From the NCBI GenBank assembly GCA_030445745.1, contig JASUTE010000011.1, positions 1-55,095 of the forward strand: DNA of 55,095 nt. The letters run 5' to 3'. The notes beneath the pieces were generated by a model. It made no database searches. It was given only the letters and a program-made list of their open reading frames with translations, and had not been told where the DNA came from. This DNA comes from Candidatus Cloacimonadota bacterium. Its GTDB lineage: Bacteria > Cloacimonadota > Cloacimonadia > Cloacimonadales > TCS61. Shown here in pieces: positions 27,190 through 36,131 of the stretch (position 1 is the stretch's first letter; each line of letters starts with the position of its first letter). Made by a program: the position numbers and the translations under genes.

Positions 27190-29652
27190 CTATTGAATTT
27201 CACTAATTACAGTTTCAACAGCTGTTTTAGCCTGATCTTTATCCATGAAACTAAGTGGGAATCCAAAGATATAGCATTTATTATTTGCTGTCACTTTTTT
27301 CACACCCACTGGTTGGTTCTGCAGTTCTTCGAACTGAGCTTGGCTTGGATATTGGTCTGTATCATCTGTATCATCCCATTCAGTAAAAGTTGGATCAAAA
27401 CCATTACCATCTGCATCTGGTTGTTTACATCCTAAGGTGAAAGTAATTTCTGACAAAGGATCTAAATAACTTTCAGTAAAATAGGAAACAGCATTCAAGC
27501 CATATCTAAGGTTTACTAGCTGAGTAATTGGATTTGGATATGCTAATTGGATATCGTTAGTAAAACCATCAACAGCATTAGCTTGTACAAAGAAAGCGCT
27601 ACTCAAAAAGTTCTCGTTAGAAATTGTATTTACTATCAAATCACCATCGTTAGCATTTAAAGGAATACCGAAATATTTCTCCAATAGGGGAACAGCATCT
27701 TTTCTACAATTTTCTTGCACACCTTGTATATTAGCTCCACCGCTGAAAATCATATTTCCACCTGAGGCTAAATAAAGATTGAAAGCATCATATTCTTTAA
27801 AGAAATTACTAGCTTGGTTTTTTAAAGGTGCATCGGAATGATATATAATGAGGGCATATTCTTGCAAATCTAATGGCGAGAACACTGCTTTGTCAAAATG
27901 CAATGGAGATAAACCAATCACGCTAATATAATCAGCTACATCTTTTCTATCAATATAATCAACTTCTGGTTGATCTGAAAGTATGTATTCATAAGTAGCA
28001 CTAATGCTATCTTGACTTACAATAGCAGCTGTATCATCATCGATAACCAATATGCCACTTTTTTCTGTTACTGGCTCAGCAATTGTATAAGTAAAAGTGG
28101 CAGGGGTAGGATCGTAAACACCTTGCAGGTCAACTACTCTTACTTCTATTGTATGTTCACCTGGGGTTACTTTATCACCCGAAAGCATTGCGCCCTGGCT
28201 AATTTCATGACCAATAGGAACACGCAGCCACTGAGTGCCGTCTTCATCAATTTGCAAGTTTTCACCTACTGCTGGTAGTGGTGCATATTCAAAAGGTGCC
28301 CCATCTAAGCGCAGATCAAAGTGAGTTATTTCGGCAAAATAGGACATATCGGTTTCCTCATCTAACACAGCACCTACTTTTTTATTAACAGGTTCATCAC
28401 TCTGATATTCTCCGTGCCACCCCCAGCGCATATTTATTTTCAAGTCCTGACTCCAAATTGCTCCAAATTCAATAGTATCCGGCCTTGCTTCTTCGCCATC
28501 AAATCCACCGGGATAATTAATCCAGAAAGGTGTTGCAAAGTGGGTACCACCGATTGTTTGTACCGATGGAATAACTTTTGGAATTGACTGGTCCATGTAA
28601 GTTGAATAATGATTTTCACCTAACACCCAAGTGTCGTTTTTACTTGCATTATTTTGGGTTCCAACATATATTAAAGAACCAGGGTGGAAACCTTCTTTAA
28701 CAACAAAAGCGATAGTATCAGGTTCAGAAATAATTCCTGCTATATCGGTAGCGCGGACTACTAAATATGTTGAATCCCGTGGTTCATCGCCATCGAAACT
28801 ATTTGGTAGTAAGGCAGGTTCAGTGGTTTGGGAAATAAGATACTGAGAAGGATTTGCTTGCCCACGAGTACTTAACCAAGTAGAAGGATCAGCTAAATCC
28901 ATATCATAGCCACCTACAGCAGTACCATCGTAAGGAATGACATTTCCATCTAAATCTCTTTTTTCTAAGGCAAACTCATAATATTGGGCTTGCTCAGGGA
29001 TATATGGCTCATCGCCATAAACAGCAAATTGCAAAATTACCCCAGTACCTATAGTTTTTGTGTCTATTTCACCCTTGGTGGAGGAAGCACGCACTTGAGG
29101 CACTGTAGAAAAAGCTCTGAAATATTTAGTAGCAATTTCACTTTCTTCGCCGCGATTATCAATACATTTCACTTGAAAACGGCTGACAACTTGGGCACTG
29201 TCACCTTCTGCGTTAGCTGGGAAGTTAATTACTGTATAAACCTCATTGCTCCAAATTGTCCTTTGAGCATCAGGGCTGCTTAGTGGAATTGATTCATCTG
29301 CCAGTGGTTCATAATGCCAGACCCAGCCTTGTTCTTCCGGGGGCAAATTATCATCCTCTACAATATACTCATGCCCCGGAGTAGCAATAGGATTACCTTC
29401 AGTATCTAATACACGATAGGCATAACCTTCCACTGTGCCATCAGTGTCGTAGGCATTCCAGCGAATAGTTTGCTGAAATAAATCAGCTTCCTCAGCTGCT
29501 GCCAAACTATCTTCACCAAAATAATCCGATATTGAAATAATTGGTGCATTATTCTGCTTTAAAGAGCCTTTGCGGTCTTCGCAAGCTGTAAAAAGCAGTA
29601 AGGTTACCATTAATATAGATAAAAAAAGCAAGGGCTTGTTAATTTTAAACAT
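27190..29652 (-). CDS. Large lipoprotein with repeated beta-rich (Fn3/Ig-like) domains
   Basis: The 820-aa product starts with a lipoprotein signal peptide: MFKINK, a hydrophobic core and the lipobox LFTAC with Cys24. A strong AGGAGG precedes the ATG. The mature part is acidic, with repeated segments of the form W-x-A-Y-D-T-D-G and VVRATDIAG or VRVVDLQG that resemble Fn3/Ig-like domains of surface lipoproteins. About residues 530-660 (ILVIDDDTA, IIYHSDAPLKN, FSGGANIQG) look like a Rossmann-type ThuA/GATase-like module. I recognise no named family. It follows folD by 94 bases; TTGACG (minus strand, 29727-29722) is a possible weak promoter. Confidence 0.75.
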   Translation of the reverse strand: MFKINKPLLFLSILMVTLLLFTACEDRKGSLKQNNAPIISISDYFGEDSLAAAEEADLFQQTIRWNAYDTDGTVEGYAYRVLDTEGNPIATPGHEYIVEDDNLPPEEQGWVWHYEPLADESIPLSSPDAQRTIWSNEVYTVINFPANAEGDSAQVVSRFQVKCIDNRGEESEIATKYFRAFSTVPQVRASSTKGEIDTKTIGTGVILQFAVYGDEPYIPEQAQYYEFALEKRDLDGNVIPYDGTAVGGYDMDLADPSTWLSTRGQANPSQYLISQTTEPALLPNSFDGDEPRDSTYLVVRATDIAGIISEPDTIAFVVKEGFHPGSLIYVGTQNNASKNDTWVLGENHYSTYMDQSIPKVIPSVQTIGGTHFATPFWINYPGGFDGEEARPDTIEFGAIWSQDLKINMRWGWHGEYQSDEPVNKKVGAVLDEETDMSYFAEITHFDLRLDGAPFEYAPLPAVGENLQIDEDGTQWLRVPIGHEISQGAMLSGDKVTPGEHTIEVRVVDLQGVYDPTPATFTYTIAEPVTEKSGILVIDDDTAAIVSQDSISATYEYILSDQPEVDYIDRKDVADYISVIGLSPLHFDKAVFSPLDLQEYALIIYHSDAPLKNQASNFFKEYDAFNLYLASGGNMIFSGGANIQGVQENCRKDAVPLLEKYFGIPLNANDGDLIVNTISNENFLSSAFFVQANAVDGFTNDIQLAYPNPITQLVNLRYGLNAVSYFTESYLDPLSEITFTLGCKQPDADGNGFDPTFTEWDDTDDTDQYPSQAQFEELQNQPVGVKKVTANNKCYIFGFPLSFMDKDQAKTAVETVISEIQ

Positions 29653-29746
29653 TTAATCCTCCTGATTCTATTAAATTTAAAAGTTTACCATTTAGTCTTT
29701 ATTTAATTTTATCTTGATTTTCGTCAATAAAATTATCCATTTTTTT

Positions 29747-30607
29747 CTATTTTAAAGCAGCTTTCACTACATTGGAAAGTAACATAGAAGTTGTAACAGA
29801 GCCTACTCCGCCGGGAACAGGTGTGATTTTTGCAGCTTTTTCAAAACAATCATTATAATCAACATCGCCTAAATATTTGTAGCCAGTTTCGGCATCTTCT
29901 ATCTGGTTTACTCCCACATCTATGATAATTGCTTCCTGTTTTATCATCTCTTTTTTTACGAAATTGGCTTTACCAATAGCAGCAACCAAAATATCGGCCT
30001 GGGAAGTAATATTTGCTAAGTGTTGAGTTCGGCTATGACAAACTGTAACCGTGGCATTGCCGGGGCTGTCTTTTCTTAACAGCAAATTCGCCAGAGGTTT
30101 TCCAACTATAGCACTACGACCTAATATTACTACATTTTTCCCTTCAGTTTTAATATTATAAAAATCTAATATTTTAAGAACAGCTGCAGGGGTAGATGGC
30201 AGTAAGCTATCTTGATTTAATACTAGTTTTCCCATATTCAAAGGATGAAATCCATCTACATCCTTATCAGGAGCGATCTTCATTACGATTTCAACTTCAT
30301 CGATGTGTTTGGGAAGTGGTTTTTGCAACATTATACCATGAATTTCAGAGTTGCTGTTAAATTGATCTATTTTGGAAATTAACGCTTCTTGTGAGATTGA
30401 TGTATCTAACTTTTCAATTTTAACCTCTATTCCTATTTTAGCACCTTTTTTGCGCAGGTTGTTCATGTAATAAACTGCGGCTGGATCATTTCCCAAAATT
30501 ATTATTACCAGACATGGCTTGAGTTGCTTTTTTTCAATAGTATGTTGTAAGTTAGCATATACTTGTTTGATTATTGGTTTAGCACGTAATTTTTTTTCCG
30601 AGCTCAT
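29747..30607 (-). CDS. folD: FolD bifunctional methylenetetrahydrofolate dehydrogenase/cyclohydrolase (variant)
   Basis: FolD interconverts 5,10-methylene-, methenyl- and 10-formyl-tetrahydrofolate. The 286-aa protein has MLQKPLPKHIDE, DKDVDGFHPLN, VVILGRSAIVGKPLANLL and TPVPGGVGSVTTSML. In the substrate helix, aligning LGNDPAAVYYMNNLRK with E. coli puts Leu51 where the YxxxK catalytic lysine should be, with Tyr47 kept; Lys53 lies two residues on. ATG 30607 is preferred over 30613 because GGGA then lies 8 bases upstream. It overlaps ymdB by 29 bases. Probably active in some form, but the missing lysine is worth checking. Confidence 0.9.
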   Translation of the reverse strand: MSSEKKLRAKPIIKQVYANLQHTIEKKQLKPCLVIIILGNDPAAVYYMNNLRKKGAKIGIEVKIEKLDTSISQEALISKIDQFNSNSEIHGIMLQKPLPKHIDEVEIVMKIAPDKDVDGFHPLNMGKLVLNQDSLLPSTPAAVLKILDFYNIKTEGKNVVILGRSAIVGKPLANLLLRKDSPGNATVTVCHSRTQHLANITSQADILVAAIGKANFVKKEMIKQEAIIIDVGVNQIEDAETGYKYLGDVDYNDCFEKAAKITPVPGGVGSVTTSMLLSNVVKAALK

Positions 30608-31382
30608 CGTCATATTCCCTTTTAATTCTCTGAATCTTTTGGGCTTTGCCTGTATTTTCGTCGAAGGTTACAACTACTCCATTAATTTGCATTCCGGAAT
30701 CTGCAACCTCGTAGCGCTTGGGCATCCCAGAGGTCATCTTTTCCAAAATAATGTTCTTTTTTACACCAATCACCGAATCGTGAGGGCCTGTCATTCCTGC
30801 ATCTGTAATGTAGGCAGTGCCGTCTAAAACTTCTTCATCAGCTGTTTGAATATGTGTGTGTGTCCCTATTACAGCGGTAACTTTTCCCGCAGTATAATAG
30901 GCAAAAGCCCGTTTTTCAGCTGTTGCTTCAGCGTGGATATCAACCAAAATATTGGAAGTTATCGCCTTAATTTTTGGATAAATTGTATCGAATGTAGCGA
31001 AAATAGAATTGGCTGGCCCCATAAAAGTTTGTCCACATAAGGTTAAAATGGCCAATTTCACACCGCTTTTTTCTATAACATAAAATTCAGCACCATAGGC
31101 TGGAGTAGGGGAATTGAGAGGTTTAGTAATACGTTTTTCAGACTGAAGATATTCCAAAGATTCTCGTCTGTCCCATAGATGATTGCCACTGGTAAAGGCA
31201 TCGATGCCAGCCTCAAAAAGAACACGGGCTGTTTTTTCGGTTAAACCTCTGCCCTGAGCGATGTTCTCTATGTTAGCTACGCAAAATTGCGCATTAAATT
31301 CCTTCAGCAGTTTAGAAAGTTGGTTACGTACCAAGTTTCTACCTGGTTTACCGAAAATATCACCCAAAAAGAGAAAGTTCAT
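30579..31382 (-). CDS. ymdB: YmdB-family metallophosphoesterase
   Basis: The 267-aa enzyme family hydrolyses 2',3'-cyclic nucleotides and cAMP-type substrates and interacts with RNase Y in Bacillus. The metal-site motifs are GDIFGKPGR (7-15), ANIENIAQGRGL (36-47), TSGNHLWDRRE, DIHAEATAEK and GTHTHIQTADE. This order and length are characteristic. It lies three bases after rny, the same neighbour pair as in many Firmicutes, which supports a link to RNA decay. Overlaps the start of folD. Confidence 0.92.
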   Translation of the reverse strand: MNFLFLGDIFGKPGRNLVRNQLSKLLKEFNAQFCVANIENIAQGRGLTEKTARVLFEAGIDAFTSGNHLWDRRESLEYLQSEKRITKPLNSPTPAYGAEFYVIEKSGVKLAILTLCGQTFMGPANSIFATFDTIYPKIKAITSNILVDIHAEATAEKRAFAYYTAGKVTAVIGTHTHIQTADEEVLDGTAYITDAGMTGPHDSVIGVKKNIILEKMTSGMPKRYEVADSGMQINGVVVTFDENTGKAQKIQRIKREYDDELGKKITC

Positions 31383-31385
31383 AAT

Positions 31386-32951
31386 CTATTTTGCCAGCGC
31401 TGATTGTCTGGTTTCTCGTATCACAGTTACTTTTATTTGACCGGGATATTGCATTTCCGATTCAATTTTTCCAGCAATATCGGAAGCGATATAAACAGTT
31501 TTATCATCTTTTACAGAAACAGGATCTACAATAATACGTAGTTCACGCCCAGCTTGAATAGCAAAAGATTTGTTTACGCCTTCTATGGAATTAGCTATAT
31601 CTTCCATTTTTTCCAAGCGTTTCATATAAGTTTCCAACATTTCGCGGCGAGCACCAGGTCTAGCACCGGAAACAGCATCGGCTATCTGGGTTAAAACGGC
31701 ATAAACGCTTTCTGCTTCAACTTCTTCGTGGTGGGCAGCAATTGCATTTACTATCAGCTTGCTCTCACCATTCTTACGAGCCACATTGGCACCTAAGCTA
31801 GCATGAGAACCATCGTATTCGTGGTCTATTGCTTTACCAATGTCATGTAGAAAGCCAGCACGGCGAGCTATTTCCTGATCCAAACCCAATTCAGCGGCTA
31901 AAATGCCAGCTATCCAAGCTGCTTCGATAGAGTGCTGTAATACGTTTTGTCCGTAGCTAGTTCTATATTTCAGACGACCGATAAGTTTGACAATGTTAGG
32001 TGAGATATTGTGAATATTGGTTTCCATACAGGCTTGTTCACCAATTTTTATCAAATTTTGGTCCATCTCTTTGGCTGTTTTTTCCAGAACCTGTTCGATA
32101 CGACCCGGATGGATACGGCCATCACTGATTAGTTTTTCCAAAGCTAAGCGGGCAATTTCACGACGTACCGGATCGAAACCAGAAAGAACCACAGCTTCAG
32201 GAGTATCATCGATAACCAAATCTATGCCAGAGGCTTTTTCAAAAGTGCGGATATTGCGACCTTCACGACCAATAATACGACCTTTCATCGCATCATCGGG
32301 TAGAGAAACAACTGAAACAGTAGATTCAGAAACATAATCTACAGCAATACGTTGAATAGCGGTTGCTAAAATACCAGCGACTGCTTTATGAGCATTTGCT
32401 TTAGTATGCTCTATTATTTCTCTTACCTCTTTAGCTGCTTCATTACGCGCTTTGTTCTTTAAATTGTTTTTCAGTATTTCCACCGCTTCTTCTCGCGATA
32501 GCTTAGCAATTTCAGATAATTTGCGATTCTGTTCTTCTACCAGGTTATCTAATTCACGATGCTTTTTATCAAGCTCATTTTCCTTGTCTTTAACTTTCTT
32601 TTCGTAATTTTGCAGGTTGGCTTCTTTTTTATCTAGAACTTCCAATCTTTTATCTAGTTTCAGAATTCGATTGTTATGCTCATTTTCCAGCTTATGCAGC
32701 TCTTTTTTTCGTCTTTCGATCTCATCTTCATAATTTTTCTGAGTTTTGAACCATTTGTCTTTTGCTTCTAGCACTGCTTCTTTTTTCAGGGTTTCACTTT
32801 CCTGTTTGGCATCTTCAACTATCTTTTTGGCTATTTCGTTAGCTTTCAATATCTTCTCGTCATTAGCAGATTTTTTGATGGCATTAATAATGATGATAAG
32901 CAGCACACCAAGGAGAAAACCTCCCACAGCGACCAATATATATGTTGTCAT
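31386..32951 (-). CDS. rny: Ribonuclease Y
   Basis: This membrane-bound endoribonuclease initiates mRNA decay. The 521-aa protein has an N-terminal membrane segment (about 4-24), a long coiled coil (about 30-200), a KH domain (GRIIGREGRNIRTFEKASG, about 229-247) and an HD domain with HDIGKAIDHE. Length and order are typical. Its ATG is 22 bases after the 6S RNA 3' stem, so part of its transcript may come from the zapA or 6S promoter. ymdB follows by three bases. Confidence 0.95.
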   Translation of the reverse strand: MTTYILVAVGGFLLGVLLIIIINAIKKSANDEKILKANEIAKKIVEDAKQESETLKKEAVLEAKDKWFKTQKNYEDEIERRKKELHKLENEHNNRILKLDKRLEVLDKKEANLQNYEKKVKDKENELDKKHRELDNLVEEQNRKLSEIAKLSREEAVEILKNNLKNKARNEAAKEVREIIEHTKANAHKAVAGILATAIQRIAVDYVSESTVSVVSLPDDAMKGRIIGREGRNIRTFEKASGIDLVIDDTPEAVVLSGFDPVRREIARLALEKLISDGRIHPGRIEQVLEKTAKEMDQNLIKIGEQACMETNIHNISPNIVKLIGRLKYRTSYGQNVLQHSIEAAWIAGILAAELGLDQEIARRAGFLHDIGKAIDHEYDGSHASLGANVARKNGESKLIVNAIAAHHEEVEAESVYAVLTQIADAVSGARPGARREMLETYMKRLEKMEDIANSIEGVNKSFAIQAGRELRIIVDPVSVKDDKTVYIASDIAGKIESEMQYPGQIKVTVIRETRQSALAK

Positions 32952-32972
32952 TTTAACCTCACTTTTATTTTA

Positions 32973-33138
32973 CCCGCGATACCGTGTATTAATTGTTTTC
33001 TCGAACTCTAAGTTCAAGTGGGCATCTGCCTTTTCTGCTTTACAGATCCGGATCGTGTCCGGCTTGTGCGCCACAGAGGGCTCGACTCCCGATATTTCAT
33101 TAGTCCAGAAACAAAATTAATATCACGTGTATCGCAGG
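32973..33138 (-). ncRNA. ssrS: 6S RNA
   Basis: On the minus strand, CCTGCGATAC (33138-33129) pairs with GTATCGCGGG (32982-32973) to close the molecule. Inside are CCGGA/TCCGG (33062-33048), the upper stem, and CTTGAACT/AGTTCGAG (33018-33000), which matches the E. coli CTTGAAC...GTTCAAG hairpin. There is no ORF. The position, just downstream of zapA, is the conserved 6S location in proteobacteria. 6S RNA mimics an open promoter and sequesters RNA polymerase in stationary phase. A covariance-model search would confirm the exact ends. Confidence 0.85.
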
Positions 33139-33151
33139 CCGATTATCAATT

Positions 33152-33415
33152 CTATATTTCTATATTTTCAAGCAGAGCTTTCATCTCTTCACTCTGCTTA
33201 CTTAATTTCTCATTCTCCTCTTTTTCGTCAAAATATTTTTCTGTCAACTGTAGTAAATAAAGTACAAAAAGTTTATGCTGATCTACTGTATTGAATTTCT
33301 GGTTCAGTTCTTCCAGATGCTTGTTTATGTGTTCAGCATACTGGCGAATTTTTTCTGGATTATCACTGCGCAGGTGATATTTTTTCCCCAAAATTTCAAT
33401 ATCTATCGGCTTCAT
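33152..33415 (-). CDS. zapA: Cell-division protein ZapA
   Basis: ZapA cross-links FtsZ filaments. The 87-aa protein opens with the family's IEILGKKYHLRSDNPEKIRQYAEHIN segment and continues as a helix and coiled coil (about 30-85), the normal length. It overlaps the preceding coiled-coil gene by ATGA. The 6S RNA follows at once, as in many proteobacteria (zapA-ssrS), which supports both calls. Confidence 0.88.
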   Translation of the reverse strand: MKPIDIEILGKKYHLRSDNPEKIRQYAEHINKHLEELNQKFNTVDQHKLFVLYLLQLTEKYFDEKEENEKLSKQSEEMKALLENIEI

Positions 33416-33729
33416 AAGGAGTCTATTTGTTCAAAAATATTATCTATTTTGGAAGCAGCTGCTTGCATTTTTTCTTCATAGCCTTGTAATTTCTGGCGTA
33501 GTTTGTGGTTTTCATTACGAAGAAAATCAAGTTCAGATTTTGCTTGCCGATATTTCTCTTCCAATTCTGCTAATTTATCGGCATTTCCTGTTTGTGAATT
33601 TTTCAGTTGCTCATATTCCTGCTGCCACTTATCTCGTTCGTTGGCTGCTTGCTGATAGTTTGCTTTTAATTTCCCAAACTTATCGATCAGGCGGGCTAAT
33701 TTATCTTGTAAATCAAAAGAATTTTCCAT
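33412..33729 (-). CDS. Small coiled-coil protein (ZapB-like by context)
   Basis: The 105-aa protein is almost entirely coiled coil (E, K, Q and L in heptad-like spacing, about 5-100), with no signal peptide. GAGG lies before the ATG, and it overlaps zapA by ATGA and follows pheT by two bases. Small coiled-coil proteins next to zapA, as with ZapB, often act with it at the division ring. The functional link is inferred from position and shape only. Confidence 0.7.
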   Translation of the reverse strand: MENSFDLQDKLARLIDKFGKLKANYQQAANERDKWQQEYEQLKNSQTGNADKLAELEEKYRQAKSELDFLRNENHKLRQKLQGYEEKMQAAASKIDNIFEQIDSL

Positions 33730-33731
33730 CG

Positions 33732-36125
33732 CTACCTCATTTGAATAGAAAATCTATTCTTTAATGTATCTATTATCTTCTGAATCAAATTATTGATATA
33801 GTCATCTGTCAAGGTTTTTGTAGATGAACTTAACTGTAAACTAAAGCTTATACTGCGCCAGCCTTTTTCCACATTTTTCCCTTTATATTCATCGAAAATG
33901 TTTATATTTTTTATTATCTTGGGATTTATTTGGAATATAGCTTTCTTTACTTTACTCCAATTATATTTAGCAGGAATTAGTAATGAGATATCGCGCTGGA
34001 CAGTAGGGAATTTTGGGATAGGTTGGAATTGCGGTAATTTTGTTTTTATTTCCCGAAGAATTTTCTCCAAATTAATGTCGATGAGGTAGAGCGGTTTTTC
34101 TAAATTGAATGTTGCAGCTATTTTGGCATCCATTTTTCCTACATTACCAATTATAAGTTTTTTGTAGGCTATTTTTGCTGCCTGACCAGGCTGATAAAAT
34201 GGTTCTTCGCTAGGCAGCCAGCTTACATTGGTGATATGCAAAATTTGCAGGATATCTTCAGCTACACCTTTGGCATCATAAAAATCTACCTGGCGAGTTT
34301 TTGTATGCCATATATTAGGCTGAGCTAAACCGCACATCAGGCCACTGAATTGAAGTTCTTCATTAGCCAGTTTCTGTCCTCGGCGAACGCTGAAAACTTT
34401 ATTAAGCTCGAATAATTTCAAATCTTCTTGGCCATGATGGATGTTATAGAGAGCAGTTTTTAGAAGCTGAGGAATGAGGCTGGAACGCATGATAGAAAAA
34501 CTAGGGCCTAAGGGATTTTTTATTTTCACAGTTTTCCTACGCGGGTCTTCTGGCGCTAGTTGTAGTTTATCTAAATCGTCTGGGTCACCAAAACTCCAGT
34601 TAATAATTTCCGAAAAGCCGTTATTTACAGCGGCATCCTGTACTCTACGACGAGCGTAAAAACGGTGGGTATCAGTAATATTTTGAGGTTTTTGGAAAGT
34701 TTGTACATTGTTGTAGCCGTGCAGGCGAATAATTTCTTCTATCAAGTCAATTTCGCGAGTAAGATCTTGGCGGAAACTGGGTATTTGGAAGGCTAGCTCT
34801 TCCTCATTGCTATCTACTTGCTTTAGTCCAAGCGCTTCTAAGTACTGTTTTATCTGTTCAGAAGAAATCTCGATAGTGAGTAGTTTATGTACACGGCTGG
34901 GGCGAAGTTTCACAATATTTAAAGGTAATGGGTTCGGGTATGAATCCAAAGCTCCTTTTGCTAATTCTCCTCCAGCTATTTCCAAAATGAAGCTAGCAGC
35001 TCGCTTGCTTATAAATTCATTGGTAACGCTGGACATACCCCGCTCAAAGCGGTAGGAAGAATCGGTGAAGATTTTGTGATGACTGCTACTGCGTCTTATT
35101 CCTATATAATGGAAATTGGCTGCTTCCAATACAATATTGGTAGTTTCTGCGGTAATGTGGGAATTGGTGCCACCAATTATTCCAGCTAAAGCCATCGGTT
35201 TTTCGCTATCTGCTATTACTAAATCGGAAGAATTCAAGTTATAGGTTTCCTCGTCTAAAGCTGTGAATTTCTCACCCTGTTTAGCGCGACGTACAATTAT
35301 CTTTTTGCCAACAATTTTATCATAATCGAAGGCGTGTAGCGGATGACCATATTCCATCATAACAAAGTTGGTGATATCCACCACGTTGTTGATGGGACGT
35401 AGTCCAACCGAGCGTAATCTGTTTTGCAGCCATGCAGGCGCAGGGGCAATCTTTACTCCTTTAATTACCCGGGCCAAATAGCGCTGGCAAAGTTTAGGTT
35501 CGGTGTTTTCCAATGAAAGTAAGGTTTCTATGGGTGTTTTGTCTTCCGATATTTCGGCTACAGGAAGCTGCAGTTTGCGGTTTAAAAGAGCGCTTAAATC
35601 ACGAGCGATTCCTATCATCCCCAATAAATCTGGGCGATTGGGTGTGATCTCGGCTTCATAACGGACATCGTTTAAACCTAACTGAGTAGCCAGGTCTTTT
35701 CCTACTTCGGAATTATCGGGAAGTACCATTATACCTTCGTGATTATCCGAGATGCCCAGTTCTTTTTCCGAACAGAGCATGCCGTAAGATTCTTCTCCAC
35801 GCAATTTAACTTTTTTTATTTCTAAATCTCCAATTTTGCTACCTACAGGAGCTAGAACTACTTTTTGGCCACTTTTGCAATTTGGTGCCCCACATACTAC
35901 TTGAATTTCTTCTTGGCCAGTATTTACCAGGCAAATTGAGAGCTGATCGGCATTGGGGTGCGGTTTTTTTTCAATTATTTCTGCTACTTGGAACTGACGC
36001 AGCTCTTTTCCCAGTTCTTCCACAGCTTCGATCTCGATGCCGGCAAAGGTCATCTTGTCGATAAGCTGCTGCGGTGAAAGCTGTAGGTCGATATATTCTT
36101 TTAACCAATTATAACTGATATTCAT
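33732..36125 (-). CDS. pheT: Phenylalanine-tRNA ligase beta subunit
   Basis: The 797-aa subunit pairs with PheS to charge tRNA-Phe. In order: the N-terminal tRNA-binding OB domain (about 40-150; KPHPNADQLSICLVNTG), the B3/B4 editing domain (about 200-370), B5 (about 400-470), the catalytic-like domain (about 475-690) and the C-terminal FDX-ACB anticodon domain (about 705-797). It follows pheS by six bases. Full length with all domains present. Confidence 0.97.
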   Translation of the reverse strand: MNISYNWLKEYIDLQLSPQQLIDKMTFAGIEIEAVEELGKELRQFQVAEIIEKKPHPNADQLSICLVNTGQEEIQVVCGAPNCKSGQKVVLAPVGSKIGDLEIKKVKLRGEESYGMLCSEKELGISDNHEGIMVLPDNSEVGKDLATQLGLNDVRYEAEITPNRPDLLGMIGIARDLSALLNRKLQLPVAEISEDKTPIETLLSLENTEPKLCQRYLARVIKGVKIAPAPAWLQNRLRSVGLRPINNVVDITNFVMMEYGHPLHAFDYDKIVGKKIIVRRAKQGEKFTALDEETYNLNSSDLVIADSEKPMALAGIIGGTNSHITAETTNIVLEAANFHYIGIRRSSSHHKIFTDSSYRFERGMSSVTNEFISKRAASFILEIAGGELAKGALDSYPNPLPLNIVKLRPSRVHKLLTIEISSEQIKQYLEALGLKQVDSNEEELAFQIPSFRQDLTREIDLIEEIIRLHGYNNVQTFQKPQNITDTHRFYARRRVQDAAVNNGFSEIINWSFGDPDDLDKLQLAPEDPRRKTVKIKNPLGPSFSIMRSSLIPQLLKTALYNIHHGQEDLKLFELNKVFSVRRGQKLANEELQFSGLMCGLAQPNIWHTKTRQVDFYDAKGVAEDILQILHITNVSWLPSEEPFYQPGQAAKIAYKKLIIGNVGKMDAKIAATFNLEKPLYLIDINLEKILREIKTKLPQFQPIPKFPTVQRDISLLIPAKYNWSKVKKAIFQINPKIIKNINIFDEYKGKNVEKGWRSISFSLQLSSSTKTLTDDYINNLIQKIIDTLKNRFSIQMR

Positions 36126-36131
36126 ACAAAC

